In this document: positions 10,553-20,760 of the stretch, in pieces
Position numbering within the stretch: position 1 is the stretch's first letter
Layout: every line of letters starts with the position of its first letter
Origin: Fasciola hepatica
Taxonomy: Eukaryota > Platyhelminthes > Trematoda > Plagiorchiida > Fasciolidae
Direction: 5' to 3'
Assembly: GCA_948099385.1 (NCBI GenBank)
Contig: CANUEZ040000163.1
Location: 6,068,001 to 6,132,000 of the forward strand
Length of the DNA stretch: 64,000 nt
The notes under the pieces: generated by a model
Seen by the model: the letters and a program-made list of their open reading frames with translations, nothing else
Told to the model about the DNA's origin: nothing
Database searches by the model: none
Translations under genes and position numbers: made by a program

Positions 10553-11971
10553 ATGCCAAGAAAAGGATCAAAAGCAGTCGAATCCGGACAGGAAGTAATA
10601 CGGCAAGTCTCTGGGGAGGTTTTGGGTACATATGATCCTTTAGTTAATGCTAGATCGCCTAGTCCTGTCAGTGCTAGCTCATGTGTTATTGAAAGCAATA
10701 TTGATCGTAAGGATGTCGATTTATATAAGCTGAGAATACTAGAACTAGAGCAACAGTTACTATCGGCTAGACTACAGGCGCAGGAAGCAGAGAAGTGTAC
10801 ACAGAAACAGCGAGAGCGTGAGACCAGCGACTTCGACACTTCCGATAGATTAGAGTGCAATAAGGTAGGGAACTCCACGCCGGTCGACGACTACAAACCA
10901 CCATCGATCGATCTGCCTAAAGTGGAACTAACGGTTTTCGACTGGCGAGCTGAGCAATACTGCAAGTTTGTCAAACAGTTTGAGACGTTCGTTGAAAACA
11001 AGGTAACCGACCCTGGGCAAAGGCTTCTTTACCTTACTCACTACTGCCGAGGTCGAGCGCGAGAAGCTATCGACGGGTGCACTATGCTGGACCCGGAACA
11101 AGGCTACACAAGGGCAGGGAAGATTCTAAGGGACTTGTTTGGCCAACTTTTCAAAGTAGCCCGTAACCTAATAGATGGCGTGATGGTGGAGGCAAAAAGA
11201 ACCAAGGGCGACGTCTACACCATGGCCGACCTGGTGATTAAGATGCAAAACTGCTCAATAGCCCTCGACCATTTAGGTTACAGGACTGACCTAGACGCCA
11301 TGCACACTTTGGAAGGCATAGTCCGTCACCTCTCTCCCGAACTACAGGGTCGGTGGGCGGAAGAAGCAGAACGGATAAGCCGAAGCGACAGAGAAGCCAA
11401 CTTCGAAGACCTGACTGAATACTTAGACCGGCAAACGAAGATAGCTGACAGCAGATTCGGCCGACTCATCCGGAACAGCAACCGAGCAAACAAGCCCGGT
11501 ACTAGCCAAGTACAAACCCCTGTACGTGAACATCCAAAGTACCAGCCTTGGACCAATACACACGTCATTTCACGAGATGCTACGGCGAAACCAAGTTGCA
11601 GGTCCTGTGGTACTAGCCATGGCCTACCAGAATGCCCCAAGTTCGTCAAAGCCACAATAGACGAACGGTGGAGAATGGCGAGGATGGCAGGAGCATGTTT
11701 CATCTGTCTCAACAGCACGCATCGGGCAGCAGCCTGTAGAACAAGGAATCGATGTGGTTACGAGGGCTGCACGGGCAGACACCATCGGCTGCTGCATCAG
11801 GCGAGAGTAACCATATCCGAGGCGAGTGCCAAGCCCAGCGTGGTTTGTTCAACTTCACAATCTGCCAGTAAACCGGTACGTTTAGGCGTAGTGGCCGTGG
11901 CAGTAGTGACTCCGACTGGGATAGTCAAGGCGTTGGCTTTCGTTGATAGTGGATCCGACACCACCTATTGA
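10553..11971 (+). pseudogene. BEL/Pao gag and start of protease
   Basis: An open stretch of 472 codons from an ATG at 10553. Residues about 55-95 (LYKLRILELEQQLLSARL) form a likely coiled coil. Residues 120-290 are the DUF1759-type gag core, with KFVKQFETFVENKV and LTHYCRGRAREAIDG. Residues about 345-420 hold cysteine/histidine knuckles: CRSCGTSHGLPEC, CFICLNSTHRAAAC (C-X2-C-X4-H-X4-C) and a third CGYEGC. Near the end FVDSGSDTT is the retropepsin active-site block. The frame is lost just after it through a one-base deletion relative to the copy at 23751-24947. Gag would package the RNA; the protease would cleave the polyprotein. Confidence 0.9.
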
Positions 11972-12831
11972 AAGATCGGTTTGCCGACAAACACCAACTG
12001 GCTAAAGGTGCGACGTCGTTAGCAGTGAGCACGGTGGGCGGAACACAGGTAATGACTGCCGGTAGATTAAGGCTGCAGCTCATCTCTCTAGACACTAACG
12101 AGGAAATTGAACCAACGGAGGCATTCACGTTAGCGAATCTCCCCATGCGAGCACCAAGGTCGGTGAACGCAATCTTGACTCGGTGGCCCCACCTGCAGGA
12201 TATAACCGTTGTAGACTGGGAAGATGATGAAGTGGATCTCCTCATCGGCTGCAACGTGCCAGAGGCCCATTGGGTGCTTGACCAAAGATTGGGCGACCGC
12301 CAGGCACCTCATGCCGTACGCACGGCTCTGGGATGGATGTTATACGGTCCAGTAGGGGTACGCGGTTCCGTGAATTACTTATCCGCCGAAACGGACCGCA
12401 TAGAGTATCATCTGCAACGGTTTTATGAAAAAAAGTTTCATGACATTGGAGACGAAAGACCGGCGTTGTCTCAAGAGGATCACTTCGCTCTACAAACGGT
12501 GCGGCAAGGCACTAGAGGCCTCAAGAAACAGTTCGAGGTTCCCCTCCCATGGCGCACACCGGACAACCCGTGGACTGACAACAGAAGTTATGTTCTCCAA
12601 CGATTACTACGATTAAAAGAACGCTTCATTCGAGACCAGAATCTGTGGGGACGATACGCGGATTTGATGAAGCGAAACAAGGCCCTCGGTTACGTTGAAA
12701 AGGTGCTGTTAACACCGACAGCAAAAGGGGTATCTGGTATCTGCCTCACCATCCGGTCATCAACCCCAAGAAACCCAATAAACTGCGGGTGGTTTTCGAC
12801 TGTGCGGCCAAGTCCCAGGGCAAGTCGTTAA
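11968..12831 (+). pseudogene. BEL/Pao protease end and RT N-terminal region
   Basis: Continues the polyprotein in the next frame: the protease flap region (LAVSTVGGTQVMTAGRLRL, the block DLLIGCNVPEAHW) and then the RT N-terminus (VRTALGWMLYGPVG, RLLRLKERF). The copy on the minus strand at 23751-24947 covers the same region in one frame, so the two frame changes here (near 11958 and 12715-12725) are one-base losses specific to this copy. The apparent ATG at 11968 is not a real start. Confidence 0.88.
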
Positions 12832-13118
12832 ACGATCGCCTACTACAGGGGCCTGACTGGACCACTCCACTGATCGATGTTTTGTGCCGTTTCAGAGTGG
12901 GTAAAGTGGCTTTGTCTTCCGACATTAGGAAAATGTTCCATCAGGTGAAGATGCCGCTAGGAGAACGAGATGCTTTGTGTTTCCTGTGGTGGGAAGGGAG
13001 CGACCGGGACAACGCAGTGGTGAATTATAGGATGACCGTCCACCACTTCGGAGCCATATCGTCACATTTTGTGCAAACTACGTGCTCCGAGAATCAGCTA
13101 ACAAACATGGCGATCTAG
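12789..13118 (+). pseudogene. BEL/Pao reverse transcriptase, fingers and palm entry
   Basis: Contains the conserved RT blocks [36 protein letters not shown] (the palm Asp of motif A is in the SSDI context) and FLWWEG. The segment ends at a one-base deletion near 13064, where the minus-strand copy has one extra C. It is one frame of a broken pol and has no start of its own. Confidence 0.88.
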
Positions 13119-14131
13119 TACATCGGACAGTGGTAGAAAGCGTCAGCAGGAACTTCTACGTCGACGACTACCTTGGATCATTCGATGATGTGGAATCAAC
13201 TCTAGAGCAGTTCAGGGGTCTGACGAGATTGCTGGAAGAGGGCGGCTTCCACCTAACTAAATGGATGTCGAACGCTCCAGAAGTGCTGAAGGTCATCCCG
13301 TATCACGAAAAGGCCGAGAGGGTAAGAGATTTGGACGGCTCTCCACTTCCTATCGAGCGCACCTTAGGGATACAATGGGACGCGGAAACGGACGATTTTG
13401 TTTTCGAACTAAACGTTCCCGAGCTGCCAATAACCCGTCGTGGCATACTATCTGCCGTCTCAAGTTTGTTCGACCCGCTCGGTCTCGTCTCACCATGGCT
13501 GCTACCCGGGAAAATCTTGCTGCAGCGGCTGTGCCGTAAGAAAGTTGATTGGGACCAGTCGCTGGACCGAGGGGACCGGCTGGACTGGGAAGAATTTTTG
13601 AACACCTTGAAGAAATTAGGGGACATAAGAATCCCACGATGTTTGGCCCCTGGCCATACGACACGGACTGGAGAACTACATGCCTTTTCCGATGCATCCG
13701 AAGTCGGTTATGGAGCTGTGGTTTACGGACGATGGTGCGCAGGAGATGGACAATATACCACGAGGATCCTGTTTGCCAAAGCCCGCGTTGCTCCACTGAA
13801 GTTGGTCTCAATCCCACGCTATGAACTCAGCGCAGCCGTCTTGGCAGTCAGGGTGGAGCAAGCTGTGAAGAGTTGTTTTGACTTCTACATTTGGTCGGTG
13901 AGCTTCTGGACGGATTCAACGATAGTACTTTACTACAATAACAACGTTCGGAGCCGGTTTAGTACTTTCGTTGCTAACCGGCTCACGATTATCCACGATG
14001 AATCAGCCACGCACCAGTGGAGTCACGTCAAGTCTGGCGATAATCCGGCCGACCTGTGCTCCCGAGGTGCGACCAACTTCAGGCAACTAGACACGTGGAC
14101 GGGGGGGGGCAAATTTCCTGCAAGTGCCTAA
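13082..14131 (+). pseudogene. BEL/Pao RT active site, Pao peptidase region and RNase H
   Basis: Begins around the catalytic motif FYVDDYLGS (Asp-Asp of the RT active site), then FHLTKWMSN and the Pao A17 region (SSLFDPLGLVSPWLLPGK). RNase H follows, with HAFSDASEVGYGAVVYG, a Glu in RYELSAAVLAVRVE, FWTDSTIVLYY and KSGDNPADLCSRG; all acidic residues I would expect are present. The frame ends in a run of nine Gs (14101-14109), where the older copy has eight Gs and stays in frame. Confidence 0.9.
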
Positions 14132-14894
14132 ACAGAACTGGCCCGTGTCCGAATTAAAACCCCCTACGCAAGTGGAAAGGGAGATCAAAGGCGTAGTGAT
14201 AGCGGCCAACGTCGTCGAAGCGTCGTCCATTCTATCGCGACTGGTCAGGTTTTCTTCCTGGATGAAGACGCCTCGTTCGCTAGTTTGGTTAACCAGGTTC
14301 AAGAGAAATTTACTAGTCATGAAAGGGCTACGGCCCTCAGGCCGGATACGGGTCGGCCCGATAGGACCCGATGAGCTACAAGCGGCACAGTACGATATTT
14401 TCAGAATGATACAACGCGAGGCTTTCGCCCGAGAACTCAAGAGGGCGGAAGAAGTGGGGCCGTCCAATAAAGACATGCCATCTCCAAGAGGCGATCTGAA
14501 GCGTTTAAACCCCAAACTCATCGACGGACTGTTGCGGGTGGATGGTAGGCTGACCAACGCCCACCTGAACTTCGACACAAAGTATCCTATGCTGCTTCCT
14601 GCGAGAGAACCTGTGGTAGAGCTAATGATTCAACACGTCCACGCCGTGGAGGGACATGCCAGGGAAAGTCACGTGACGAGCGTCATCCGAAAGCGTCTTT
14701 GGTTGTTGAGAGGACAAGAGACTGTAAAACGCGTAATCCGACGGTGTGTGCAATGCAGGAGACGCAATGCCACAGCAGGCGAACAACTCATGGCCCCACT
14801 ACCAGAATGCAGGGTGACTACGGGCTGGTGGCCGTTCAGTGACACCGGGTTGTACTATTTCGGGCCCTTGTGGATCAAGTGCGGAAAAGATTAG
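14124..14894 (+). pseudogene. BEL/Pao linker, integrase zinc domain and core entry
   Basis: Carries the HHCC zinc-binding domain (HVHAVEGHARESH, then RRCVQCRRR) and the entry to the integrase core. At 14853-14855 the codon before YFGP encodes Tyr, where copy A has Asp, so the first catalytic Asp is missing. A one-base deletion near 14882-14886 then ends the frame. The integrase would insert the cDNA with 5-bp staggered joins; this copy could not. Confidence 0.88.
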
Positions 14895-15711
14895 AAAAGC
14901 GTTACACCTAGAAGTCGCACATTCGATGACGACCGATTCGTTTCTGCGGACCTTGCAAAGATTTATCAACCGAAGAGGCCTACCGGCCGATATATACTCA
15001 GATAATGGATCGAAATTTGTGGGCACTCAACGGGAATTGCAGCGTTGGCACAAGAACATAAACAGGGACGAACTGCAGAATCGAACCGTGGCCTATGGCA
15101 TACGATGGCATTTCAACCCCCCACAGGCCAGCCACCGAGGCGGCGTATGGGAACGCATGATCCGGTCCGCCAGACGGATATTGCTGTCAATCATGGAGCA
15201 GCAGCCGTCTGACGACGAGACGCTAAACACCGTCATGACTGAGGTGGTGCGAATCCTGAACAACCGCCCCCTGGTTCCAGTAATGAACGGCGGCCCCACC
15301 CACCTGGCGCTCACCCCAAGCGACTTATTGACGCTAAGGTCGAACGAGGGTTTCCAAGGGCTTGTAAACCGTCGTGGGAGCTACCTCCATGGGTGGAAGC
15401 AAGTGAACTATCTGGCCGAGGTCTTCTGGAGGCGATGGCTGCGGGAGTACCTACCGGCTTTGCAGACTCGACAGAAGTGGCTGGCCAAAACAAGACCATT
15501 CAAAGTTGGAGACGTGGTTATGATCGCCGACGAACGCGCACATTTCAGCGCTTGGTCTTTGGGAGTGGTTACGGAAACCATCAAAAGCACTGACGGAATG
15601 ATAAGAACGGTGAAGGTGAAGACAGCTAACGGAGTGCTAATTCGTGACGTACGCAGTATTAACCTACTCGAGAGCGAAGACGGAGGAGCTGATAACCCTG
15701 AGGCCCAGTAA
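14839..15711 (+). pseudogene. BEL/Pao integrase core and DUF5641-like C-terminus
   Basis: In frame from LEVAHSMTTDSFLRTL onward. It includes IYSDNGSKFVG (second catalytic Asp) and SHRGGVWERMIRSARR (catalytic Glu), then the DUF5641-like tail with PFKVGDVVMIADE, WSLGVVTETI and VRSINLLE. It stops at 15709-15711. A net 37-base deletion at about 14900, relative to copy A, removes the strand between the first and second core segments. The first 19 or so codons of the open stretch (before about 14900) are not the native frame. Confidence 0.88.
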
Positions 15712-16403
15712 ACCTTTTTCACACCGGTAATCGAGGTGGATAAAGAAACACCATATATACCACACGGTCTCCGTCAAACACGTTAAGGTGCTCGCGGTCC
15801 TTTCGTTGACATTACAGAAGGTTCTTTCCGATAGGTGGTGACGAGTGCGATTCCATTGTACATCCCGATACATACACGCATGCACGACGCACTCTACATC
15901 CCGTAAACCCATCATACATGTGACAGTGTTCTTTGTTTGCCTTTGTTGACGCTACCGAATGCCCTTGCATATGTGGAAGTAGCGGAGCTCAGGTCACACA
16001 CGCATGCTACATTTACTCGTCTTCTTGCCACACGGTCTTTTGTTGACATTGCAGAAAGTCCTCCTTTGATGTGTAGTTGTACCTGTGATTTCATTGTAAC
16101 CCCGGCACACACACACACGCACACACACACACTCAAGCACGTACATCCAGGACCGGACGGCCCCTTACGAGGACAACGTCTATGCGACCATTCACGCCCG
16201 CCATCGGTAATTTGGTCTCGTGGAAGATGTAGACTAGCCTCACGTCTATGTATCCAATGGATTAGGTGCGACCAGTAGTAGAACGTTGACGACGAGCATT
16301 AGACGCGCGCACTGACAGCAGGGCCCAGGCAGGTAGAAAGAATCAGTACCTTTATACCGAACCTTTGACTCTGCTTAGGATCCAGGAGGATTTTGGTGGG
16401 CGG
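15712..16403 (+). other. BEL/Pao 3' untranslated region with (CA)n and polypurine tract
   Basis: No env-like or other coding signal. A (CA)n run lies at about 16104-16132. The stretch immediately before the 3' LTR (16378-16403, GGATCCAGGAGGATTTTGGTGGGCGG in position only) is purine-rich and is the likely polypurine tract that primes plus-strand synthesis. Confidence 0.6.
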
Positions 16404-16779
16404 TGTAACAGCCGGTCGTGTAAAATCCCCCTATTTCCCTCGCGATTCAGTGTTTTTCCCAACACCACTCATTTGCCTACACTGTTGACTTGTCTTTACG
16501 AACGGGTTGTTTCTCTGGACTAATTGTTGTTTGTTCGCCCCCGGAGCACTACTTTGGCACATCTTTGTTCAGGACCTGCGTGACGCACGTGCTGTTTGCA
16601 CACACGCTGCTATTCGGTTTCTCGTTGTTGAGTCCTTGTGATCGTATTATTGAGGTTTGTATATTTTTTATGTCACTGTTCATGTAATAATCTTGCGTCG
16701 TAGAATATCACGGATAATCGTCTTCTGATTTCGGGATCCGTTGCGAATTTGGCTACGCACTGCTCAAACGTTCGTTACA
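16404..16779 (+). repeat. BEL/Pao 3' LTR
   Basis: Starts TGTAACAGCC and ends CGTTCGTTACA. Same length as the 5' LTR. Differences from it are clustered near the region equal to 10235-10280 and in the last 25 bases. It is followed directly by GAATG. Confidence 0.95.
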
Positions 16780-16784
16780 GAATG
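16780..16784. repeat. Target-site duplication GAATG, right copy
   Basis: Pairs with 10131-10135. It lies inside LINE ORF2, in the segment after GLDGLPSEIFTLGGP on the minus strand. Confidence 0.9.
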
Positions 16785-17381
16785 TCCGGGCCGCCTAGAG
16801 TGAATATTTCTGATGGTAGGCCGTCAAGACCGGGGTAGTAGGTCGGTTTGAAAGTGTGGATGTATCTATTTATATCCGTAGTGGTAACCATGATAGAACT
16901 GAGTGAGGAGTTTGTGACAGACGGGGTGACAAATTGGTACACGATGGACTGAGGGACACGGTGGTTGTGAAGAAAGTAATAAACGTGTCAGCTATCTTTC
17001 GAGGTGAGGTTATGAGGTTATCCAAATGGATGATCTGATTTATGCATCGAGTTGATTGTGGGGCACGGGCCCTGTGTAGCCGGGCTAGCTTCTGAGCTTT
17101 GTTTGTGTGGTGTAACGCTTTGGTTTCTTGCTTTAGTTGTAGGTCACGGGCCTTGCGGTGGATTTCGTGGTAGAGGAGTTCCAGTATGAAGACTGTAGAA
17201 AAGTCTCTATTTCGTTGGTACTGCCGTCGAAGCTCGTCGTGTTTCTGCTTTAGCCTGGTTATATGGTAACCTGCTGGTCTGGATGGATAGTAGGGGCGTG
17301 ATATGTTTCGAGGCATGAGTGTATACTTGAGTAGAGGAGGTCAGCAGCGTACTGCGGATTTGCTGTTAGGAAGAATTCCTT
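16785..17381 (-). pseudogene. LINE ORF2, endonuclease-RT linker
   Basis: Minus-strand frame open over 16870-17316 and readable on to 16785. It has the basic helical linker (RLKQKHDELRRQYQRN, HTNKAQKLARLHRAR) typical between the endonuclease and RT of CR1-like LINEs. It ends with the pre-RT block GLDGLPSEIFTLGGP, which normally precedes RT motif 0/1. It is interrupted there by the BEL/Pao element. Confidence 0.85.
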
Positions 17382-18806
17382 TCAGTTTCTGGAGCGAATT
17401 TGAGAGGGGATATGGTCCCATTTAAAATGACGGAAGGAGGGACCGTTACATGGAAGGCTATCAGTACGTGGCTTGACTTGAAACCTGCAACTAACGATTT
17501 TATGGTCACTGCCTGTGTAGTCGTTTAGCACGGAGGCAGAGACATTCGTGAGACCCAGGGTAAATATTAGATTGAGGAAGTTATTCTTTCTGGTAGGCTG
17601 TTTTACATGTTGAGCCCACTGGCCCAGGCGAATGCATGAGGCGAATTGCAAATATTTGTATGGGGTAGAAAAGGAGGACCAGTTTACGCCCGGGGCATTG
17701 AAGTCGCCTGCTATAAATTTACCTCCAAATGGCAGGTCAGCGATGTAATTAAATGCATCAATGATGGGGTTAAATGTGGAAGTGTCGTTTCTGGGGGGAC
17801 GATATATACAACCTAGAATTATGGTCATCTGGGATAAAGAAATTGTGAACCATATGGAATCTTCAACATTTGCCAGCACGGTATTTTCCAGTAGGGTGGC
17901 AGATAGGCTGATTTTGACATACCTCATGCAACCTCCATGGCAGCGGTAGATTCGTTTAGTCCTGAAGGTTTGATAACCGACCAGTGGTATTTGGTCAGAA
18001 GTTATGTGCTCGGTGAGCCAAGTCTCAGTGACCAGGATTATGTCGAAGTTGTGGACTACGGCCAGTCGTTTTATAGCAGAAAGCTTGTTCAAGATGGAAC
18101 GGGAGTTGAATGGTGCTACGGTAAGCATTACTGTGGAAGGCTTTGAGTCGTCAGTTGATTTGGTAGCCAGGATGTGCGTGGCAGGGCGGTGATCAATAGA
18201 CAGGTCACCCATGCAGGAAGACTGGATGTGAGTTGCTACTTCCATTTGGACTGCTCTATCCTTATCGCCGCACATTGTACACTGGGCCGAACACTCATGA
18301 TGTTCAGTAGTGATTGACACTGGATGCTGAGGTGTTATTGTAACGCGGGCTGATAGATCTGGAGGGGGGTATGGTGGCTCCAGGTGGGACCTTTGAGGCA
18401 AAACACGTATAAATCGGAGGAGAGTTGATAAGGATGCTAGGAGGTCAGTATGGGGGTAGAGAGCAGTAGGGGAGGGGCAGCCATGGTTTTGATGGAGGCC
18501 TTGTGAGGAGAATGACGAAAGGCAGGGTAAGTGAGATTTGAATGAGACAGGTAAAGTGTTTTGGACAGAGTTTGTTGAAGTGGCAGGCATCTCACAAGGC
18601 TCCACGGAAAGAGTGTGAGGGGGTGGAGTGGTAGCAAAAGGGCCGCTGATGAAAGAGGTCTTGGTGTAAAGGGTCAGTTGGCAGTGTGCAGTGGGGTCAG
18701 AGTAGAATACCGCGATGTTGGGTGGTAAGGGAGCAGAGGATGTTGAAGCTGCGGAGTGGTCAGATGGGGCACGCCATGAGGCGGAAAAAGATCGGGCGCG
18801 GGCCAC
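17382..18806 (-). pseudogene. LINE ORF2, AP-type endonuclease with N-terminal extension
   Basis: 474 codons open. The C-terminal half is an APE-like endonuclease with its catalytic landmarks: FNSRSILNK (Asn), VTETWLTE (Glu), a GCIYRPP block, GDFNAPGVNW (Asp/Asn) and SDHKIV (Asp-His). It would nick the target DNA to prime reverse transcription. The N-terminal half is Ser/Pro-rich with a small CSAQCTMCG cluster and may be a linker or the end of ORF1. This is the best-preserved part of the element, with no internal stop. Because both flanks are broken I treat it as a pseudogene. Confidence 0.88.
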
Positions 18807-19594
18807 AAGTTGTGGTACCGGTTGGCAAAGATGCTGGTAACTCGCCCTGCATGGTTTGAGTTTAGAAGCGGTAAGTTAGGTGGAAAATTTGTGATATGGT
18901 ACGGCATCTGTGGACGTGATGACGGCGGGGTCTGGGTTTGTGAGTGTGGGATGTAGCAGTTGGGCACGCAGAACTTCGGGGGACCAAATAAATGCTCTGG
19001 TGGGCTAGCGCTGGGGTGAGCTACGAGATTTCGTGTGTATGGCCGTGGTGGGGGACGTGAATGGGTAATAGGCCGGTTAGCCGGAGCGCTAGAGGTCATA
19101 TGTCGACTGTCGATTAAAGATGGGAGCGTGACGATGTCAGTGCAGAGGAGGTTTTTGCCCCTGGGGACAACAGGTGACGAGGGTGACGTTGTGGCCGAAG
19201 CACTAGGAGACAACGCTGCCGTTGGCTGGTCGGTGCGGGGTGGCGCGTTGGAATCTGGCGGTTCGTTTGCTCGTTTGGCAGACAGACCAGAGCGTGAATG
19301 GCTGCTGGCAGAGCGGGAGGGTTGTATTGCTCGGCTGTGGGTAGACAGTGGTGGAGACTGCAGTGCTATATGGAGCCCTTATGAGGGACTCTGAGGTGTT
19401 GGAGGTGAACCGGACGAATCTAGGTCCACATTTTGCGCTGGTGTACTGGTCAGCGGAAGCGGTGACGAGTTGTTTGCGGTGGGAAGTTTCTCAGGGGAGC
19501 TTTGTGGCACTGGGTCAGGGGGTGATGGGAGTACTTTGTTGCCGGCATTCGATCTAAGGACCTCCCTCTGCAGAGGGGTTTTGTCAGGAGCAAT
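18674..19594 (-). pseudogene. LINE ORF1 C-terminal Ser/Pro-rich region
   Basis: Minus-strand translation gives TPLQREVLRSNAGNKVLPS just after the RRM-like part, then a long low-complexity Ser/Pro/Thr-rich region. The latter is open at 18674-19213, and 19214-19594 is open apart from one stop. Such tails follow the RNA-binding domain in many CR1-type ORF1 proteins. No zinc knuckle is seen. Confidence 0.6.
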
Positions 19595-20036
19595 TTACAT
19601 GTTTTTAAATGAAGTGGACTTTGTGATGGGCTCTCTCTTTCTAACGAATTCTACGGCAGTGTTTTCTTCTAGAAATTGAAACAGTAGCGGGCACATGTTT
19701 CGATGTGATCGTTTTCTGAGTCTTCGGCAGTAGCATTCGTGGTGTGACATACCACAAGCCATGAGCAATGACTGTTTGACCGAGGAAAGGGGCAAACGGT
19801 CTGGAACGGTAAAAACAACGGCATTTTTATAATTTTTTATCTGTCTATGGAATTCAGATGCAACTGAGTCCAGGAAGTGGCCGGCTGATTGGAGACTTTC
19901 AGTGTTTGGATGTTTTGAGGGATCAACAATGTATGCTAGTGGCAGCAGCATGGTCAGTGCATCATCCATGGATCGTAACTGTTTCTCTAAGGACGATATG
20001 TTTTGCTGAAGCACCTTATTCTTATGTAAGAGCCAG
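19595..20036 (-). pseudogene. LINE ORF1, coiled coil and RRM-like domain
   Basis: About 147 codons, open past the track start (no upstream ATG seen before the junction at 20036). It starts with a heptad-like stretch (NKVLQQNISSLEKQLRS). An RRM-like fold signature follows: AVVFTVPDRL, then CYCRRLRKRS, then CPLLFQFLEENTAVEFVRK. This is the classic pattern of non-LTR ORF1 RNA-binding proteins. It would coat LINE RNA in the cytoplasm. The 5' end is cut by an inverted LINE fragment. Confidence 0.65.
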
Positions 20037-20050
20037 GTTCCCGCGGGAAC
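20037..20050. repeat. 14-bp perfect palindrome at a head-to-head LINE junction
   Basis: GTTCCCGCGGGAAC reads the same on both strands. It lies exactly where minus-strand LINE ORF1 ends and + strand RT coding (GTYKIN) begins. Confidence 0.8.
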
Positions 20051-20760
20051 GTATAAAATTAATGATCAGTTCATCCCCAACAGTCCGGAGTTAAGGGACT
20101 TGGGTTTACAATATTCTTGTACATTTAATTTCTCCGAACATTCGGCCGTGCTGAGTGCTAAAGCTAGACGCCTAATTGGTCTGATCAACAGGACCTTCGG
20201 TCTTCCGGAGAGCAAGCTAAGCATTTTTAAAACTCATGTCAGACCACTTCTGGAATATAGCACTGTCGTCTTTTCTAACATGCGGCAGATTGACAGATTT
20301 GCAACTGAGAATGTACAACGTACATTTACCAAACAACTACTAAGATATTCCTCGCCTTTAAATTGTATGGGAAGGTGTGAAATATTGCACCTAGAGCCCC
20401 TATGGGTGCGCCTTCTACGAATGAACCTGTCTTTCTTTGCAATATTGTAAAAAGTACATCTTGCAACTCAGCCTCCCAGGTCAAAACTCCCTCCAGCTAT
20501 TCTTTACGACATAGGGACTCTACGGTCTTGATTCCAGTATCCAGGACTGTGATGCGGTCAAGCTTCTTTATTAATAAATATTCTTCCCTCTGGAACAAAC
20601 TCCCTCTGTTACTTAGGTCAATGTCCTCGGCCTGCTTATTATTCGAAAAAAGGAATAAATAAACATCTAACTGTCCAAAAACTCATCAGAATGCATGATC
20701 TCTACATGTCCACTACCCGAGCCTACGAACTGGGCCCGGCATACTAACCAGAAGCTTAAC
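20045..20760 (+). mobile_element. CR1-like LINE 3' fragment, inverted relative to its neighbour
   Basis: The + strand RT C-terminus reads IPNSPELRDLGLQYS, KTHVRPLLEYSTVVFSNM, then NVQRTFTKQLL and a degenerate tail ending at about 20746. It aligns with the end of the minus-strand LINE at 4902-5640, at clearly lower identity, so it is a related family or an older copy. It is 5'-truncated at the palindrome. The first bases after its stop, ACTAACCAGAA, match those after the stop of the other copy. Confidence 0.8.

Larger units (their letters stand above)
10136..16779 (+). mobile_element. Complete BEL/Pao LTR retrotransposon (copy B)
   Basis: 6644 bases with matching 376-bp LTRs, a GAATG target duplication, one gag-pol region (10553-15711) and a purine-rich tract before the 3' LTR. 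Domain order is DUF1759-type gag, zinc knuckles, aspartic protease (DSGS), RT (YVDD), Pao peptidase/RNase H, integrase (HHCC and core) and DUF5641. This order identifies the BEL/Pao group. I count seven differences between the LTRs by eye (about 1.9%), so insertion was recent. Pol is nevertheless broken by at least five single-base indels, a 37-base net deletion and a changed catalytic residue. No envelope-like ORF is present. Confidence 0.95.
4902..20036 (-). mobile_element. CR1/Jockey-like LINE, near full length, split by two later insertions
   Basis: One non-LTR retrotransposon in four pieces on the minus strand: ORF1 and Pro-rich region (about 18674-20036), endonuclease and linker (16785-18806), central RT (9455-10135) and the RT C-terminus (4902-5693). 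Piece three follows piece two in frame once the BEL/Pao element at 10136-16779 and one GAATG are discounted. Piece four follows piece three once 5694-9454 is discounted. The net length is then about 4.7 kb, normal for CR1-like LINEs. Damage is mostly stop codons, so it is fairly young but inactive. Its 5' end meets an inverted related fragment at 20045. The 3' tail was not resolved. Confidence 0.85.

Noticed and set aside
13303..13817. Minus-strand ORFs of 107 and 155 codons
   Set aside because: Reverse-frame shadows of BEL/Pao pol; their products only mirror the GC-richer coding strand.
10136..16779. Endogenous retrovirus with envelope
   Set aside because: 15712-16403 has no env-like ORF; the domain order and DUF1759/DUF5641-like regions are BEL/Pao retrotransposon features.
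16870..19400. Plus-strand ORFs such as 17761-18192 and 19035-19394
   Set aside because: Shadows of the minus-strand LINE endonuclease and ORF1 region.
4902..20760. Twin-priming origin for the head-to-head LINE pieces
   Set aside because: The inverted piece contains its own 3' end and the two pieces differ clearly in sequence, so they are not parts of one insertion event.
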